Under the pieces are notes generated by a model. It saw only the letters and a list, made by a program, of their open reading frames with translations. It did no database searches and was not told the DNA's origin. 62,579 bases of DNA from JALYGJ01 sp963781705 (GTDB lineage Bacteria > Chloroflexota > Limnocylindria > Limnocylindrales > CSP1-4). The position numbers and the translations under genes were made by a program. Position 1 is the first letter of the stretch. Each line of letters starts with the position of its first letter. Location: NCBI GenBank assembly GCA_963781705.1, contig CAWAGP010000004.1, forward strand, positions 1 to 62,579. Reading direction: 5' to 3'. Shown here piece after piece: positions 1 to 9,419 of the stretch.

Positions 1-29
1 CGCCGCCGCGTTCAGGGGCTAGCCGGCCG

Positions 30-1676
30 CTAATCCAGGAGCGCCTGCTCGGCGAGCCCGAGCGGCAACTTTCCACTGCCCGCCAGCCGGTCGTGGAAGT
101 CGCGCAGTACCTCAATCGGGACGTCGGCGGGCGGCTTGCCGCCCTGGCCGTGCGCGTCGAGATAGCGGTCGCGGATACGCAGGATCTCGAGGCACCCGGT
201 CAGGTAGGCGGCGGCCTGGGTGGGCCACCAGCAGTAACGGCCTACCTCCGCGCGCGCCGTCGGCTCGGGCATGGGCAGCTTCGCGGTCATGTACGCGACC
301 GCGTCCTCGTAGTCCATGTCGCCGATGTGCAGGCTCGTGTCGACCACGACCCGGACTGCGCGGAAGATGGTCGCCTCGAGGTGATACAGCTCGTGGATCG
401 GCTCGGTGAAGAAGCCACGCTCGCGCATCGCCCGCTCCGCGTACAGCGCCCAGCCTTCGCTGAAGTAGGGCGTGCCCAGCACGTGGCGAATGGCCGACGA
501 GTGGATCTTGCTCCAGGTGATGTGCCAGTGATGGCCGGGATATGCCTCGTGCACCGTGACGGTGGGGATGCTGCCCGCGCTGTTCGAACCGAGGCGCTTC
601 TGCACCTCCTCCGGCGGCGTCCCGTCGGGCGCGAAAGGCACGAAGAAGTGGCCGGCCAGCCGGTCCGAAAAGGCCGGCGGTCCACTGTACGACGCGACCG
701 CGATCAACGGCCGCTGGAAAACCGGCGACGGCTCGACCGTGCAGCTCTCCCCTTCGGGCAGCGTTACCAGGCCGGTGCGAGCCAGGAAGTCGCGCGCCTT
801 AGCCGTCCAGTCGGCGTAGTCGGCGCGCATCTGATCCTCGGTCGCGGGATGGTTCTCGTTCGCCGCGTGCATGACCGCGCGCCAGTCGTCGGTGTTGCCG
901 ATCTCGCGGGCGAGGCCGCGCATCTCCGCGTCGAGTCGCGCGTATTCGCGTTCGCCCATCGCTCGCAGGGAGCGCGCGTCATAGTCGAGCCGCTCACGCT
1001 CGCGCAACTGGCGGCTGTAGCGTTCTTCGCCGTAGCGCCACTCCCCGCTGGCCCGTTGCGCGAGGGTTTCGAGGTGCGCGACGTAGATGTCGAACGCGGC
1101 GCCGGCGTGCTCACCTGCGGCGTGCAGGCGATGGCGGTCCGCCTCGCTGTCGGCCTCGTGCTCGAGCGTGTCGCGCACGTAGCGCGCGCCTGCCCTGGCG
1201 GAGGCGACGCCCCGTTCGACGATCAGCCGCGAGGCGAGCGACGGGTCGAGGTTCGCCGCACCCTGTGCGAGTGCGCGGGGGACCTGTTCCAGTCGCGCCA
1301 CGGCGGCGTCGACCAGCTCGCCGTTCGGTCGCAGGCGGTTCAGGAAGAGATAGAAGAGGCCGTTCAGGATCGGCCCCGAGTACGCCACCGGGTCGCGCTT
1401 CCACGCTTGCCAATCCGCGTTGATCACGCGCCCGCGCAAGGTCGCGATCGCCAGCTGCCGATCGATCTCCTGTTCGGCCGATAACCCACCGCCGGCCGAC
1501 TCGAAGCGCCCCAGCCAATCCACTGCGTCTGCGTCGCGCCGGCCGAAGGCGTCCGCCGATAGGTCGTCCAGCCGCTCGTCGAACTGCGTCAGCCCGAGGG
1601 CCGTCGCGGAAACCGGCGACAACTCGAACTCATTGGCCAAAAAGCTGTCGACGAGTGTGCTGAAGTTCTCGATCAC
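30..1676 (-). CDS. DUF885 family zinc-peptidase-like protein
   Basis: The 548-residue product belongs to the DUF885 family, which is distantly related to thermolysin-type metallopeptidases. The signature is the stretch VHEAYPGHHWH near residue 390, a His/Glu-rich motif that in this family occupies the place of the zinc-binding HExxH helix. A downstream GWALYAE segment is also typical. There is no signal peptide, so the protein is probably cytoplasmic. Substrate is unknown; peptidase activity is inferred only. GTG was taken as the start because a TACCAT hexamer lies 7 nt upstream of it and there is no ribosome binding site, a pattern shared with other genes here. The gene diverges from the GT87-like gene across a 66-bp gap. 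Confidence 0.85.
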   Translation of the reverse strand: MIENFSTLVDSFLANEFELSPVSATALGLTQFDERLDDLSADAFGRRDADAVDWLGRFESAGGGLSAEQEIDRQLAIATLRGRVINADWQAWKRDPVAYSGPILNGLFYLFLNRLRPNGELVDAAVARLEQVPRALAQGAANLDPSLASRLIVERGVASARAGARYVRDTLEHEADSEADRHRLHAAGEHAGAAFDIYVAHLETLAQRASGEWRYGEERYSRQLRERERLDYDARSLRAMGEREYARLDAEMRGLAREIGNTDDWRAVMHAANENHPATEDQMRADYADWTAKARDFLARTGLVTLPEGESCTVEPSPVFQRPLIAVASYSGPPAFSDRLAGHFFVPFAPDGTPPEEVQKRLGSNSAGSIPTVTVHEAYPGHHWHITWSKIHSSAIRHVLGTPYFSEGWALYAERAMRERGFFTEPIHELYHLEATIFRAVRVVVDTSLHIGDMDYEDAVAYMTAKLPMPEPTARAEVGRYCWWPTQAAAYLTGCLEILRIRDRYLDAHGQGGKPPADVPIEVLRDFHDRLAGSGKLPLGLAEQALLD

Positions 1677-1683
1677 AGTGCGG

Positions 1684-1689
1684 ATGGTA
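1684..1689 (-). promoter_or_regulatory. candidate -10 (TACCAT) for leaderless DUF885 gene
   Basis: On the minus strand TACCAT ends 7 nt before the GTG start, the spacing expected if transcription begins at the start codon. No clear -35 hexamer is visible. Confidence 0.45.
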
Positions 1690-1728
1690 CGGCGGCGACG
1701 AAGGCGGGTGCTGACCGGTGCGCTCCAC

Positions 1729-1734
1729 TACGCT
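1729..1734 (+). promoter_or_regulatory. candidate -10 (TACGCT) for leaderless GT87 gene
   Basis: TACGCT ends 8 nt before the GTG at 1743. No Shine-Dalgarno sequence fits between them. Confidence 0.4.
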
Positions 1735-1742
1735 CTGTCGCG

Positions 1743-3024
1743 GTGAAAGATCGGCCGTCGCGAATTTGGGGGACGATTCTCAGGTGGGTGCCCGAGCTTG
1801 TGCTTGGAGCGCTGGCTGTCTGGATGGTCCTCGCCGACGGGTTTCGGAATTTTCCGGGCGACCCCGACGTCTTCTACAAGTACGCGGCGCTGGTCAGCCA
1901 CGGCCAGCTGCCATTCCGCGACTTTTCGTTCGAGTACCCACCACTGGACATCATTCCGATGGTGTTGCCGTATCTGCTGGCGGGCGGTGCACCGTCGGTC
2001 GAGACGTACCGGTTCCTGCTCTATTTCCAGAACGTCGCGCTGATCGGCGCGATAGGAATCGGGATCGTGTGGCTCGCCCGCCGCGGTGCGTCGCGCGAAA
2101 CGCCGCTGCGCAGTCTTGTGCTGTTCGGGCTTCTGGCGCTGGCGCTGGAGCCGGTGATCACATGGCGCGTCGACACAGCTGTAACCGCGCTCACCGTCGT
2201 TGCGTTGATCGCCGCGGCGAGGAACCGGCCGATCTCATCGGGACTCGCCATTGGGGCTGGCGTGATGACCAAGCTGTACCCGATCGCGATGCTGCCCGTC
2301 CTGGCGCTCGGGCAGGTCACGCAGCGGCGCTGGCGGCCGGGCGTTTTGCTGGCGGCTGCTTGCTTCTGGACGCTTCTCTTGATCGCGTTGGCGCTGGTGG
2401 TTATGGCTGGAACATCGTCCGGGTACTTCGTCCTATATGCAAGGGACCGGGGCGTACAGATCGAGAGCGTATCCGGGGCCCTGGCGCTTCTGGCAGCCGT
2501 CATGGGCGGCGCCAGCGCCCACATTGCTGGCGGGTTCGGCACTATCCAAGTCGAGTCTTCCGCTGCTGCCGGCGCTCGGTTTGCTAGGGTCGGCCATCAC
2601 CGTCGGCGGGCTGGTGGCCCTCGGGTTGGCGGTCTGGCACCGGTTCACCGCCGATCGGCGTGCCTTCGGCGCAATGCAGCTTTCGAGTCAGGCCACGTAC
2701 CTGCTGGCGGCGGGACTGCTGGTGCTCGTTACCTCGCGCATTCTGTCGCCCCAGTACATCTTCTGGATCGTCCCGTTCGCTGCTCTGGTCGCGCGGCCGA
2801 AAGCGCTGCTGTTGCTCGTGGCTTGTCTACTGACGACCTTTGTCTATCCGCTCAACTATCGCCAATTTATCGATCTGGATCCGTCCACAGTCCTCGCCGT
2901 CAATGTTCGCAACGCGCTCTTGCTCGTTCTCTTTTGCTGGTTGATCTGGTCGGATCTCAGGTCGTTCGTTCAGGGCGCCTTTGCGTCGAAGTACCGACAG
3001 CGGGGGGCGATCGCGCAGCGGTAG
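1743..3024 (+). CDS. GT87/DUF2029-like integral membrane glycosyltransferase, frameshifted
   Basis: A hydrophobic multi-pass protein of about 427 residues resembling the DUF2029/GT87 polyprenyl-phosphate mannosyltransferases. Visible hallmarks are an early loop with DPDVFYKYA and FEYPPLD, then many transmembrane helices, and late in the protein LSPQYIFWIVPF, a family-typical motif. The frame beginning at the GTG reads well to about 2515, and a second frame (+1) carries the rest to the stop at 3024. Removing one C from the CCC run at 2518-2520 joins them smoothly. I read it as one gene with a single-base frameshift, probably a sequencing error. Its last 55 bases overlap the convergent endonuclease III gene. 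Acceptor substrate is unknown. Confidence 0.7.
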
Positions 3025-3825
3025 CACGCCGGCCGCAGCGCGTGGCACGTCCGGCGGCCGTGCGTGATCAGGTTCACGTGCGCCTCGTGCACCTCTTCCG
3101 GGGCGAGTTGGCCCTGCAGCAGGTCGTGCGCCTGGTCCGCGCCGGCCTTGGCCGGGATCAGGCCAATCCGCTTGGCGACCCGTTCGATGTGCCGATCCAC
3201 CGGCATCAGCGGCATCCCAAACGAGAACAGCAGCACCACCGACGCGGTCTTGCGCCCGACACCCGGAATGGCGGTGAACCAGGCCAACGCCTCCTGCGGG
3301 CTGCGGTCGGCCAGGAACTCGAGCGAGTAGCCGCCGCTCGTCTCGCGCATGTGTCGCAGCGAAGCCTGGATGCGCGGCGCCTTCTGCGCCGCCAATCCGC
3401 CCGGGCGGATGACCCGGACGAGCTCATCGGGGTCGGCGTTCTCGACCGCGGCCCAGTCGGCGGTGGCGCGCTCGATGCCGCGACCACCCCAGCCCGGCCG
3501 ATTGACCGCCCCGCCGGCGTCCGCGCGACTCCGTGCTGCCGGCGACCGGCGGCCAGTGCCGGCACAGCGCGTCGAACGCGCGCTCGGCGTTGATGTCGGC
3601 GCTGTTCTGCGACAGGATCGTCAGCACCAGCTCGCTGGTCGGATCGTGCACGCGCTGCCACTCCGGACGGCCGTACATCTTGCGCGCCGCGGCAAGCGTG
3701 TCGGCCATCAGGTTGGGCCGGCGGCGCGCCAGGCCACGCAGCCATGTCTTGACCGGGTCCGGCTTGGCGCGCCGCTTGCGCGTGCCGGTCGCCTTGCGCG
3801 TGCCGGTCGCCTTGGTCCCGGCCAT
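2970..3825 (-). CDS. nth: Endonuclease III-like DNA glycosylase/AP lyase, frameshifted
   Basis: An HhH-GPD base-excision repair enzyme. The C-terminal half has the helix-hairpin-helix IPGVGRKTASVVLLF, then the catalytic aspartate region MPVDRHIERVAKRIGL, and a terminal four-cysteine motif C-x6-C-x2-C-x5-C that in this family holds a 4Fe-4S cluster. The N-terminal half (LVLTILSQNSADINAERAF) is in a different frame; removing one base between about 3500 and 3560 joins the two. The N-terminus carries a basic extension built from a tandem TGTRK repeat. ATG 3825 follows directly on the TAG stop of the glycerate kinase gene, so the two are cotranscribed. Corrected length is about 284 residues, longer than the classic 211. 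Confidence 0.8.
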
Positions 3826-4980
3826 CTATCGCCGCCCTCGGTCGCCCAATGAAACGAGCCGGGCCGTCCGTTCGGCCGCGCGGCTGAGTGGCGCGCTGCC
3901 GCTGGCCATTGCCTCCTCGACGGTCATCGGCTGCTCGACAACGGGGACCGTCAGCGCGCCTGCCCCGGTCAGCGCAGCGATGCCGTCCGGGGTCGCGCCA
4001 CCGGCGAAACAGATGCACGGCACCGCGGCTGCGGCGGCCCGGCGCGCAACCCCGAGGGCGGTCTTGTTGAACGCCGTTTGCGCGTCGACGCGGCCCTCGC
4101 CGGTCAGTACCAGATCGGCGGCCGATAGCGCGTCTTCGAAGCCGGTCAGCGACATCACCACCTCGACGCCGGGGCGCACCGCGAACTCCGCAAAGTGACC
4201 GGCGACGGCCAGCAGCCCGGCGCCGGTGCCGCCCGCGGCGCCGGCGCCGGGGACATCGCGCACGGAGCGGCCGGTCGCCAGTTCGAGCACGTCGGCGTAA
4301 TGGGCCAGGTTGCGGTCGAGCAGTTCGACCTGCTGCTCGTCGGCGCCCTTCTGCGGGCCGTACGTCGCGGCGGCGCCGAATTGGCCGAGCAACGGGTTGG
4401 TCACATCCGAGGCGACGGTCAGCCGAACCTCGGCGAGTACCGGCGACAGCTCCGTCAGGTCGACTCGCGCGAGATCAGCCAGCGCGCCGCCGCCGTTGGG
4501 CAGGTCGCGTCCATCGGCGTCGAGGAAGCGTGCGCCGAGCGCGGTCAGCAGGCCGGTGCCGCCGTCGGTCGTGGCACTCCCGCCCAGGCCGAGGACGAGA
4601 TCGCGCACGCCCAGGCCGATCGCGGCTGCGATCACCTGGCCGGAGCCGAACGTCGACGCGGCAAGCGCGTCACGCTCGTCGGCCGCCAATAGGGACAGGC
4701 CGGATGCCGAGGCAAGCTCGACGACGGCGGTCGCGCCACGGCGCAGGAACGTGGCGCGCAGCGGCCGGCCGAGCGGGTCCCGGGCATGGACGGGCAACTC
4801 CAGCCAGTCGCGGCTGGCCGCCTTCAGTGCCGCGAGCGTGCCCTCACCGCCGTCGGCCAGCGGCACGAGGGTGATCTCGTCGAGTGGCCGCGCTCGCCGC
4901 CAGCCGGCGGCGAGCGCCGTGGCAACGGCCGCCGGGTCGAGCGAGCCCTTGAACGCGTCCGGCGCAATCAGGATGCGCAC
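3826..4980 (-). CDS. glxK: Glycerate kinase (type 2, GlxK/GarK family)
   Basis: Phosphorylates D-glycerate, in characterised GarK-family enzymes yielding 2-phosphoglycerate. The 384-residue length, the N-terminus MRILIAPDAFKGSL, LADGGEGT and the later GLGGSATTDGGTG are all hallmarks of this family. The start is a GTG three bases after the stop of the USP-GpgS gene, so it is the next gene in the same minus-strand operon. Next to a glucosyl-3-phosphoglycerate synthase, the enzyme could recycle glycerate released from glucosylglycerate back into glycolysis; that link is inference from context. The product has no signal or membrane segments. Confidence 0.92.
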   Translation of the reverse strand: MRILIAPDAFKGSLDPAAVATALAAGWRRARPLDEITLVPLADGGEGTLAALKAASRDWLELPVHARDPLGRPLRATFLRRGATAVVELASASGLSLLAADERDALAASTFGSGQVIAAAIGLGVRDLVLGLGGSATTDGGTGLLTALGARFLDADGRDLPNGGGALADLARVDLTELSPVLAEVRLTVASDVTNPLLGQFGAAATYGPQKGADEQQVELLDRNLAHYADVLELATGRSVRDVPGAGAAGGTGAGLLAVAGHFAEFAVRPGVEVVMSLTGFEDALSAADLVLTGEGRVDAQTAFNKTALGVARRAAAAAVPCICFAGGATPDGIAALTGAGALTVPVVEQPMTVEEAMASGSAPLSRAAERTARLVSLGDRGRR

Positions 4981-4983
4981 CGG

Positions 4984-6934
4984 TCAGTCGGGCGTGGCCG
5001 CGCGGGCGCGCTTCTCGGCGTACTCCGGGATGCGGATCATCGGCGGCCGTTCGTTGTCGGCCAGCTCGGTAACCTCGAGCGACAGCCGGCCGGGTCCCGA
5101 GCGCGGCAGTTTGATGGTCGATCCGAGCTCGGCGAACAGGCGCGCCTTGCGTCTCTCCTCGAGCCGCTTCATGACCGCCTGGAGAATGACGAAGCTCATC
5201 TTCGAGAGTCCCTCGAGCTCCTGGTTGCGGTGCACCCGGATGTCCAGGTCGACCTGCCCCAGGCCGGCCAGATCGAGCTTCTCGACCAGGTCGATCAGGT
5301 GGCCTATCTCAACCGCATAGCCGGTGAAGAAGGGGATCTGCTCGAGGTGCTCGCGCCGGCCGGCGTACTCGCCTGAGAGTGGCTGGATGTAGCCCGACAG
5401 CTCGGGGAACAGCAGGTTGATGAGCGGTCGCGCGACCAGTTCGGTGACCCGTCCGCCGCCGCCCTGCTTGAGCACGCCACCCTCGACGATCGGCCGCTGG
5501 TAGTAGGCCTTGACGTAGCCGATGCGCGGTTCGGTGAGCAGCGGTCCGAGGGTGCCGTACAGGAAGCGCGGGTGCCAGTCGACGATGTCGGTGTCCGACC
5601 ACGCGACCAGGTCGCCACTCGTCTCGTACAGGCTCTTCCAGAGTGCCTCGCCTTTGCCGCGATAGCTGCCGTAGCGCGGCAGGACGTGCGAGTGGATCAC
5701 CACTCGCGCGCCCTCGGCCTCGGCGATGGCGCGCGTGTCGTCGTCCGAGTTCGAAATCGATTACCAGCAGCTCGTCGAGCAGCGGCACCTTCTCCATCAG
5801 CTCGCGCCGTGCCGAACGGACGATGTCGCCGATGGTGGCGGCCTCATTGAGCGTCGGCAGCACGGCGCTGATGGTCAGCCCCTGCTTGTTCTTCAGGTCG
5901 ACCAGCCGCCCCAGGTCGGCGAACTCGCTGTGGTGGTAGTTCGACTCGGCGAACCAGCGGTCGACGCGCGCGGTGATGCTGCGGCCCTGCTCCGCCGCCC
6001 GGTCGGCGGCCTCGAGTGATTCGGCCTGCTGAGCACGCTTCTCGAACGTCTGGTGGCTGATCGTGTCGCGTGTCTTGACGACGATGACCGACGGCTTGGC
6101 ATGCTGCGCGATCGTCTCAGCCAGGACGCCGAAGAGGGCACTGTCGGTCTGGGCGACGGCGGTCGGGGTCACGGCCGATGCGCCCATGACCAGCAACTGG
6201 GCGCTGTCGGCTTCGCGCAGGATGGCGCCGCCAACGTTGAAGCCGTCGACCAGCAGCGGCCGCGCCGGATCGCCGCCGTGCTGCTTGACGAACGTGGCCA
6301 GGGCGCGCTCCGCCTGCGAGCGCACGACCGGCGTGATGTCGGGCGGCACGACGTGCATCACGTCGACCTTCGCCTCGAAATGACGGGCGAGCGCAGCCGC
6401 GTAGGCGAGCGCCAGCTCCGCATGCGGCCCGCCGCGGACCGGCGCCAGGATGCGCTCGACCGTCTTGATGCCGCGTTGCTTGACCACCGCGATGTTGCAC
6501 GGCGAGTCGCGCACGACCTCGTCGATGGTCGGGCTGAACACGGCCTCGCCGCTGCCCTTCTTGCCGCCCGGCCGGCCGCCCCAGCCAAAGATGATCAGGT
6601 CCGCCTCTTCTTCGGCGGCCAGCTCGACGATTCCCTCCGCGGCGCGCCGGCCGATGCGCACGACTGTGCGCAACGCGACACCGGGCGGCGCGAACTCGAG
6701 CACCCGCTGCAGCAGGCGGCGCGCCTGGCGGGCACGTGTCGCGCCCTCGGACAGTGCCATGCCCTCGGGCACCTCGACGATGCCCAGCGCGGTAAGCGAT
6801 CCACCGGGCTGCAGAAGCGCGGCGCCGATGCGCACGAGGTCCGCTGCCGTGCGCGGATTGGCAAGCGGCAGCAGGATGCTCTGCGGCAGCTTCGCGCCTG
6901 TCTGGCGCGTCTCCTGCCGGACCGGCGCGGTCAC
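4984..6934 (-). CDS. gpgS: Tandem universal stress domains fused to glucosyl-3-phosphoglycerate synthase (GT81), frameshifted
   Basis: About 649 residues after frame repair. Residues about 15-150 and 160-295 form two UspA-like domains (LIIFGWGG and LLVMGASA nucleotide-loop regions). From about 320 the protein is a GT-A glycosyltransferase resembling GpgS, which transfers glucose from an NDP-glucose to 3-phosphoglycerate, the first step of glucosylglycerate synthesis. Supporting motifs are ISAVLPTLNEAATIGDIV, YRGKGEALWKSL, AWSDTDIVDWHPRF, ELSGYIQPLSGEYAGRR and FFTGYAVEIG. One extra base in the AAA run at 5754-5756 breaks the frame just after LLVID; removing it gives VIDSNSDDDTRAIAEAEGA. The 4-bp overlap with the upstream GT2 gene indicates translational coupling. 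A separate GpgP phosphatase was not found in the window. Confidence 0.82.
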
Positions 6935-8304
6935 CTGCGCTTCCTCGTCGGCGGTTTGGCCGCCGGCTCAGGTATCGCTGACCACCGCTCCACCAGATAC
7001 GGCTTGGCCAGCTCGAATGCGCGTGCCTGGCGCTCGACGAACGCCTCGGCCTGTTCCGTCGTCAGCGCGCGTGTCTCGAAGATGAGACTGGCCACGCGGC
7101 CGAAGTAGAGCGGAATGAGCGCGGCGACCAACTGGTCGAGGGGCAGCCGGCGCGCGTGGAACGCCGCACATATGTCGTAGACAACACGCGCCCATGTTTC
7201 GTCGGGGAAGGTGAAGCTGGACGTCGCGTTCTCCGCCGCCGTGTCAGGCGAGTCGGCGCGCAGCCAGCTTTCGACCAGCCGGCCCGCTTCCGCGGACAAT
7301 TCACTGACCACCTGGTAGTTCTCCGCGCTCAGGGCAGCCTGCCACTCCTCGCCGACCGTCAGCCGGCCCTTGGCCAGCTCGTCGAGCAGGCGGCGCGAGT
7401 CGACTTCCAGCGGCGGCGGGTCGACGATCCGCTCGAAGCCATAGGCGGGCACGTCATGCGAGCCGCGGACGCCCAGCCAGCGCTCGGCGTGCTTCTCGGT
7501 CAGGCGCAGCAGAGTGGCGACGACCTGGCTGAACATCGGGCCCAGGTCCGCGCCGGGGTCCTTGGGGTCGTGCACCTTGGCGCCGAGCCGCGTCTGGCAG
7601 ACGGCGAAGCCACCGGCGACCGCCGTGGTCGTCATCCAGATGTCGATCCCGAACTTGGATACGTCCGTGTCCCAGTCGTCCTGCTCGAGGTAATGAGCGA
7701 TCAGGTCGCTGCTGACGCCGAAGTCGCCGCCGATCGGCTGGCGGATGCGCAAACCGTAGAGGGCGCGGGTCAGGGGATAGGTGACCGTGTTGGTGATCGT
7801 GCCGTCGTACTTGTAGCGGGAGTACAGCGGCGCCACGAAGTCGAAGCCACCCTTCTGGATCGGCCCGGCCAGCAGCTCGATCCATTCGGGCGCAATCGAG
7901 CGCAGATCAGAGTCGACAACGACCAGCGCCTGCACCTTGAGCGCGGCCGCGATCTGGAAGATGGTGCGCAGCGCAGCGCCCTTGCCGCCCACGCCGTCGA
8001 CCTCTGGATAGGTCAGGCTGATGCGCCGCAATCGGTTGCGTGGCCGGACCAGCAGGATGCGCTCGACGTAGTCGGGGGGCTCGGTTTCGACCACCACGCG
8101 CTGCGTGCCGTCGGGCGAGTCGGCGTCGGCGTTGACCACCACCGGGCGCAGGTCGGGGAAGTACTGGACCAGGCCGGCCTGGGCGGCGCGCACCACGTAG
8201 CCGATCGTCGCCGCGTTCCGATACGACGGGATACCGACCATGATGTCGGCGCTCCCGAGCCGAGCGACCTCGTCACGAAGCGCCGCCGGCAGGCTGTTGG
8301 GCAT
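6931..8304 (-). CDS. GT-A (GT2-like) glycosyltransferase, possible glucosylglycerate synthase
   Basis: A 457-residue glycosyltransferase with an N-terminal GT-A domain: DIMVGIPSYRNAATIGYVV, VVVNADADSPDGT, the metal-binding-type VVDSDLRS, and IGGDFGVSSDL. The C-terminal third is helical and unlike common GT2 proteins. Sequence style recalls glucosylglycerate/mannosylglycerate-type synthases, and its position beside GpgS and glycerate kinase supports a role in the same solute pathway, but the acceptor cannot be read from sequence. I chose ATG 8304 rather than an upstream GTG because AAGG lies 8 nt before it, overlapping the TAA of the GNAT gene. It overlaps gpgS by 4 bp. Confidence 0.75.
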   Translation of the reverse strand: MPNSLPAALRDEVARLGSADIMVGIPSYRNAATIGYVVRAAQAGLVQYFPDLRPVVVNADADSPDGTQRVVVETEPPDYVERILLVRPRNRLRRISLTYPEVDGVGGKGAALRTIFQIAAALKVQALVVVDSDLRSIAPEWIELLAGPIQKGGFDFVAPLYSRYKYDGTITNTVTYPLTRALYGLRIRQPIGGDFGVSSDLIAHYLEQDDWDTDVSKFGIDIWMTTTAVAGGFAVCQTRLGAKVHDPKDPGADLGPMFSQVVATLLRLTEKHAERWLGVRGSHDVPAYGFERIVDPPPLEVDSRRLLDELAKGRLTVGEEWQAALSAENYQVVSELSAEAGRLVESWLRADSPDTAAENATSSFTFPDETWARVVYDICAAFHARRLPLDQLVAALIPLYFGRVASLIFETRALTTEQAEAFVERQARAFELAKPYLVERWSAIPEPAAKPPTRKRR

Positions 8305-8314
8305 CGCGCTGACC

Positions 8315-9418
8315 TTATCTGACGAGTGGCGCCGGTGGGTCGGCAAGTATCAGCCGTTGGGCATCGATCGGCGGCAGCGACGACGCCGCGAGCTGCCGCC
8401 CGAGCACGTCGAGCCGGAACTCGCCGACGTGGAGAGCGGGCCCGGGCAGCTCGGCCCGGAGCGCGGCCATCAACGGCGCCCCGTCGGGCAGGCGGAAGCG
8501 GATCGGCTCATCGGCGAGGTGGTGTGCTCGTTCGAGCAGCGCGGCGGCGCGGCGCCCGTCGCCGGCCAGCAGGGCGAGGCGCAGCGACGGGTCCTCGGCG
8601 GGCTGATGCTCGCGCACGAAGATGGCCATTGCCCAAGTGCCCACGCCGTCGTCGCGCGGCGTGCCACTGACGATGACTTCTTCGTGCTGGACGTGGCGCT
8701 CGAAATCGGCCCGCGTCAACTCCTGCATCGCCCACGCTCGCGGCTCGTATAGCCGAATGCCGGCGCCGAAGGTGGGATCGTTGGTCAGCGCATCCCATAG
8801 CGGCCCGGCATCGCGTGCCTCGGCAGCCCAGCCGTCGCTGGCCAGTGCCGTCAGCAGCGCCTGCCGCCGGCGACTGGTGTCAGCCCGAACCTCGGCAGCG
8901 AAGGAGCTGGGCAGGTGGCGATCGGCGCCCGGCTCGTCGGCCAGCTCGCACTGGAGGAAGACGGCCTGCCGGCCGAAGCCGTGTCGCGCGCCGAGCCGCC
9001 GCGAACCTTCGTTGCGCTCGCTCGTTGCATAGCGCACGACGTTGGCGCCGAGAGCCGCGGACCAGTGCAGTTCGGCGACCTGCATGTCGGTTGCCACGTC
9101 GATGCCGCGCACGCGCGGATCGACGCGAATGCCCTCGAGCCACGCCTGACCAATGGCCGGCAGGGCCACCCGGGCAACGGCCACAGCCTGATCAGCAGGC
9201 AACGGCCGGCCCTCGGTGTCCAGCGGCTGCGTGCCGTCGGGCAGCTGAGCGGGTGCGCCGACCAACAACACGCCGTCGTCGGCGGCCAGCCACACCGGCC
9301 AGGCGTTCGGCAGGTAGTCCCAGTCATCCCAGGTGCGCGAGGCGAAAGCAAGCACGGCCGCCGCGTCGGACGGCTGGGCACGACGGACGACCAGCGGCCA
9401 GCCGCGGCGTTCCTTCAC
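8315..9418 (-). CDS. GNAT family N-acetyltransferase
   Basis: The 367-residue protein begins with a GNAT fold: LVVRRAQPSDAAAVLAFASR, then an acetyl-CoA-loop-like region around IRVDPRVRGIDVATDMQ and ATSERNEGSRRLGARHGF. The C-terminal 150 residues look like a second, diverged GNAT-like or lid domain. Acceptor is unknown. The GTG start follows the TAA of the ligase-like gene by one base, and the stop overlaps the RBS of the next gene, so it belongs to the galE-to-glxK operon. Confidence 0.75.
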   Translation of the reverse strand: MKERRGWPLVVRRAQPSDAAAVLAFASRTWDDWDYLPNAWPVWLAADDGVLLVGAPAQLPDGTQPLDTEGRPLPADQAVAVARVALPAIGQAWLEGIRVDPRVRGIDVATDMQVAELHWSAALGANVVRYATSERNEGSRRLGARHGFGRQAVFLQCELADEPGADRHLPSSFAAEVRADTSRRRQALLTALASDGWAAEARDAGPLWDALTNDPTFGAGIRLYEPRAWAMQELTRADFERHVQHEEVIVSGTPRDDGVGTWAMAIFVREHQPAEDPSLRLALLAGDGRRAAALLERAHHLADEPIRFRLPDGAPLMAALRAELPGPALHVGEFRLDVLGRQLAASSLPPIDAQRLILADPPAPLVR

Positions 9419-9419
9419 G

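Noticed and set aside
3770..3815. Short direct repeat CGCGTGCCGGTCGCCTT near the endonuclease III start
   Set aside because: It only encodes a duplicated TGTRK tail in a basic linker; no sign of a mobile or regulatory element.
4310..5320. Plus-strand frame of over 300 codons opposite glycerate kinase and gpgS
   Set aside because: Both opposite genes are well supported, and the frame is Ser/Arg/Pro-rich without motifs.
5754..5756. Programmed ribosomal frameshifting in gpgS
   Set aside because: No slippery heptamer or downstream pseudoknot was apparent, and the same octamer breaks the unrelated cca gene, favouring an error.
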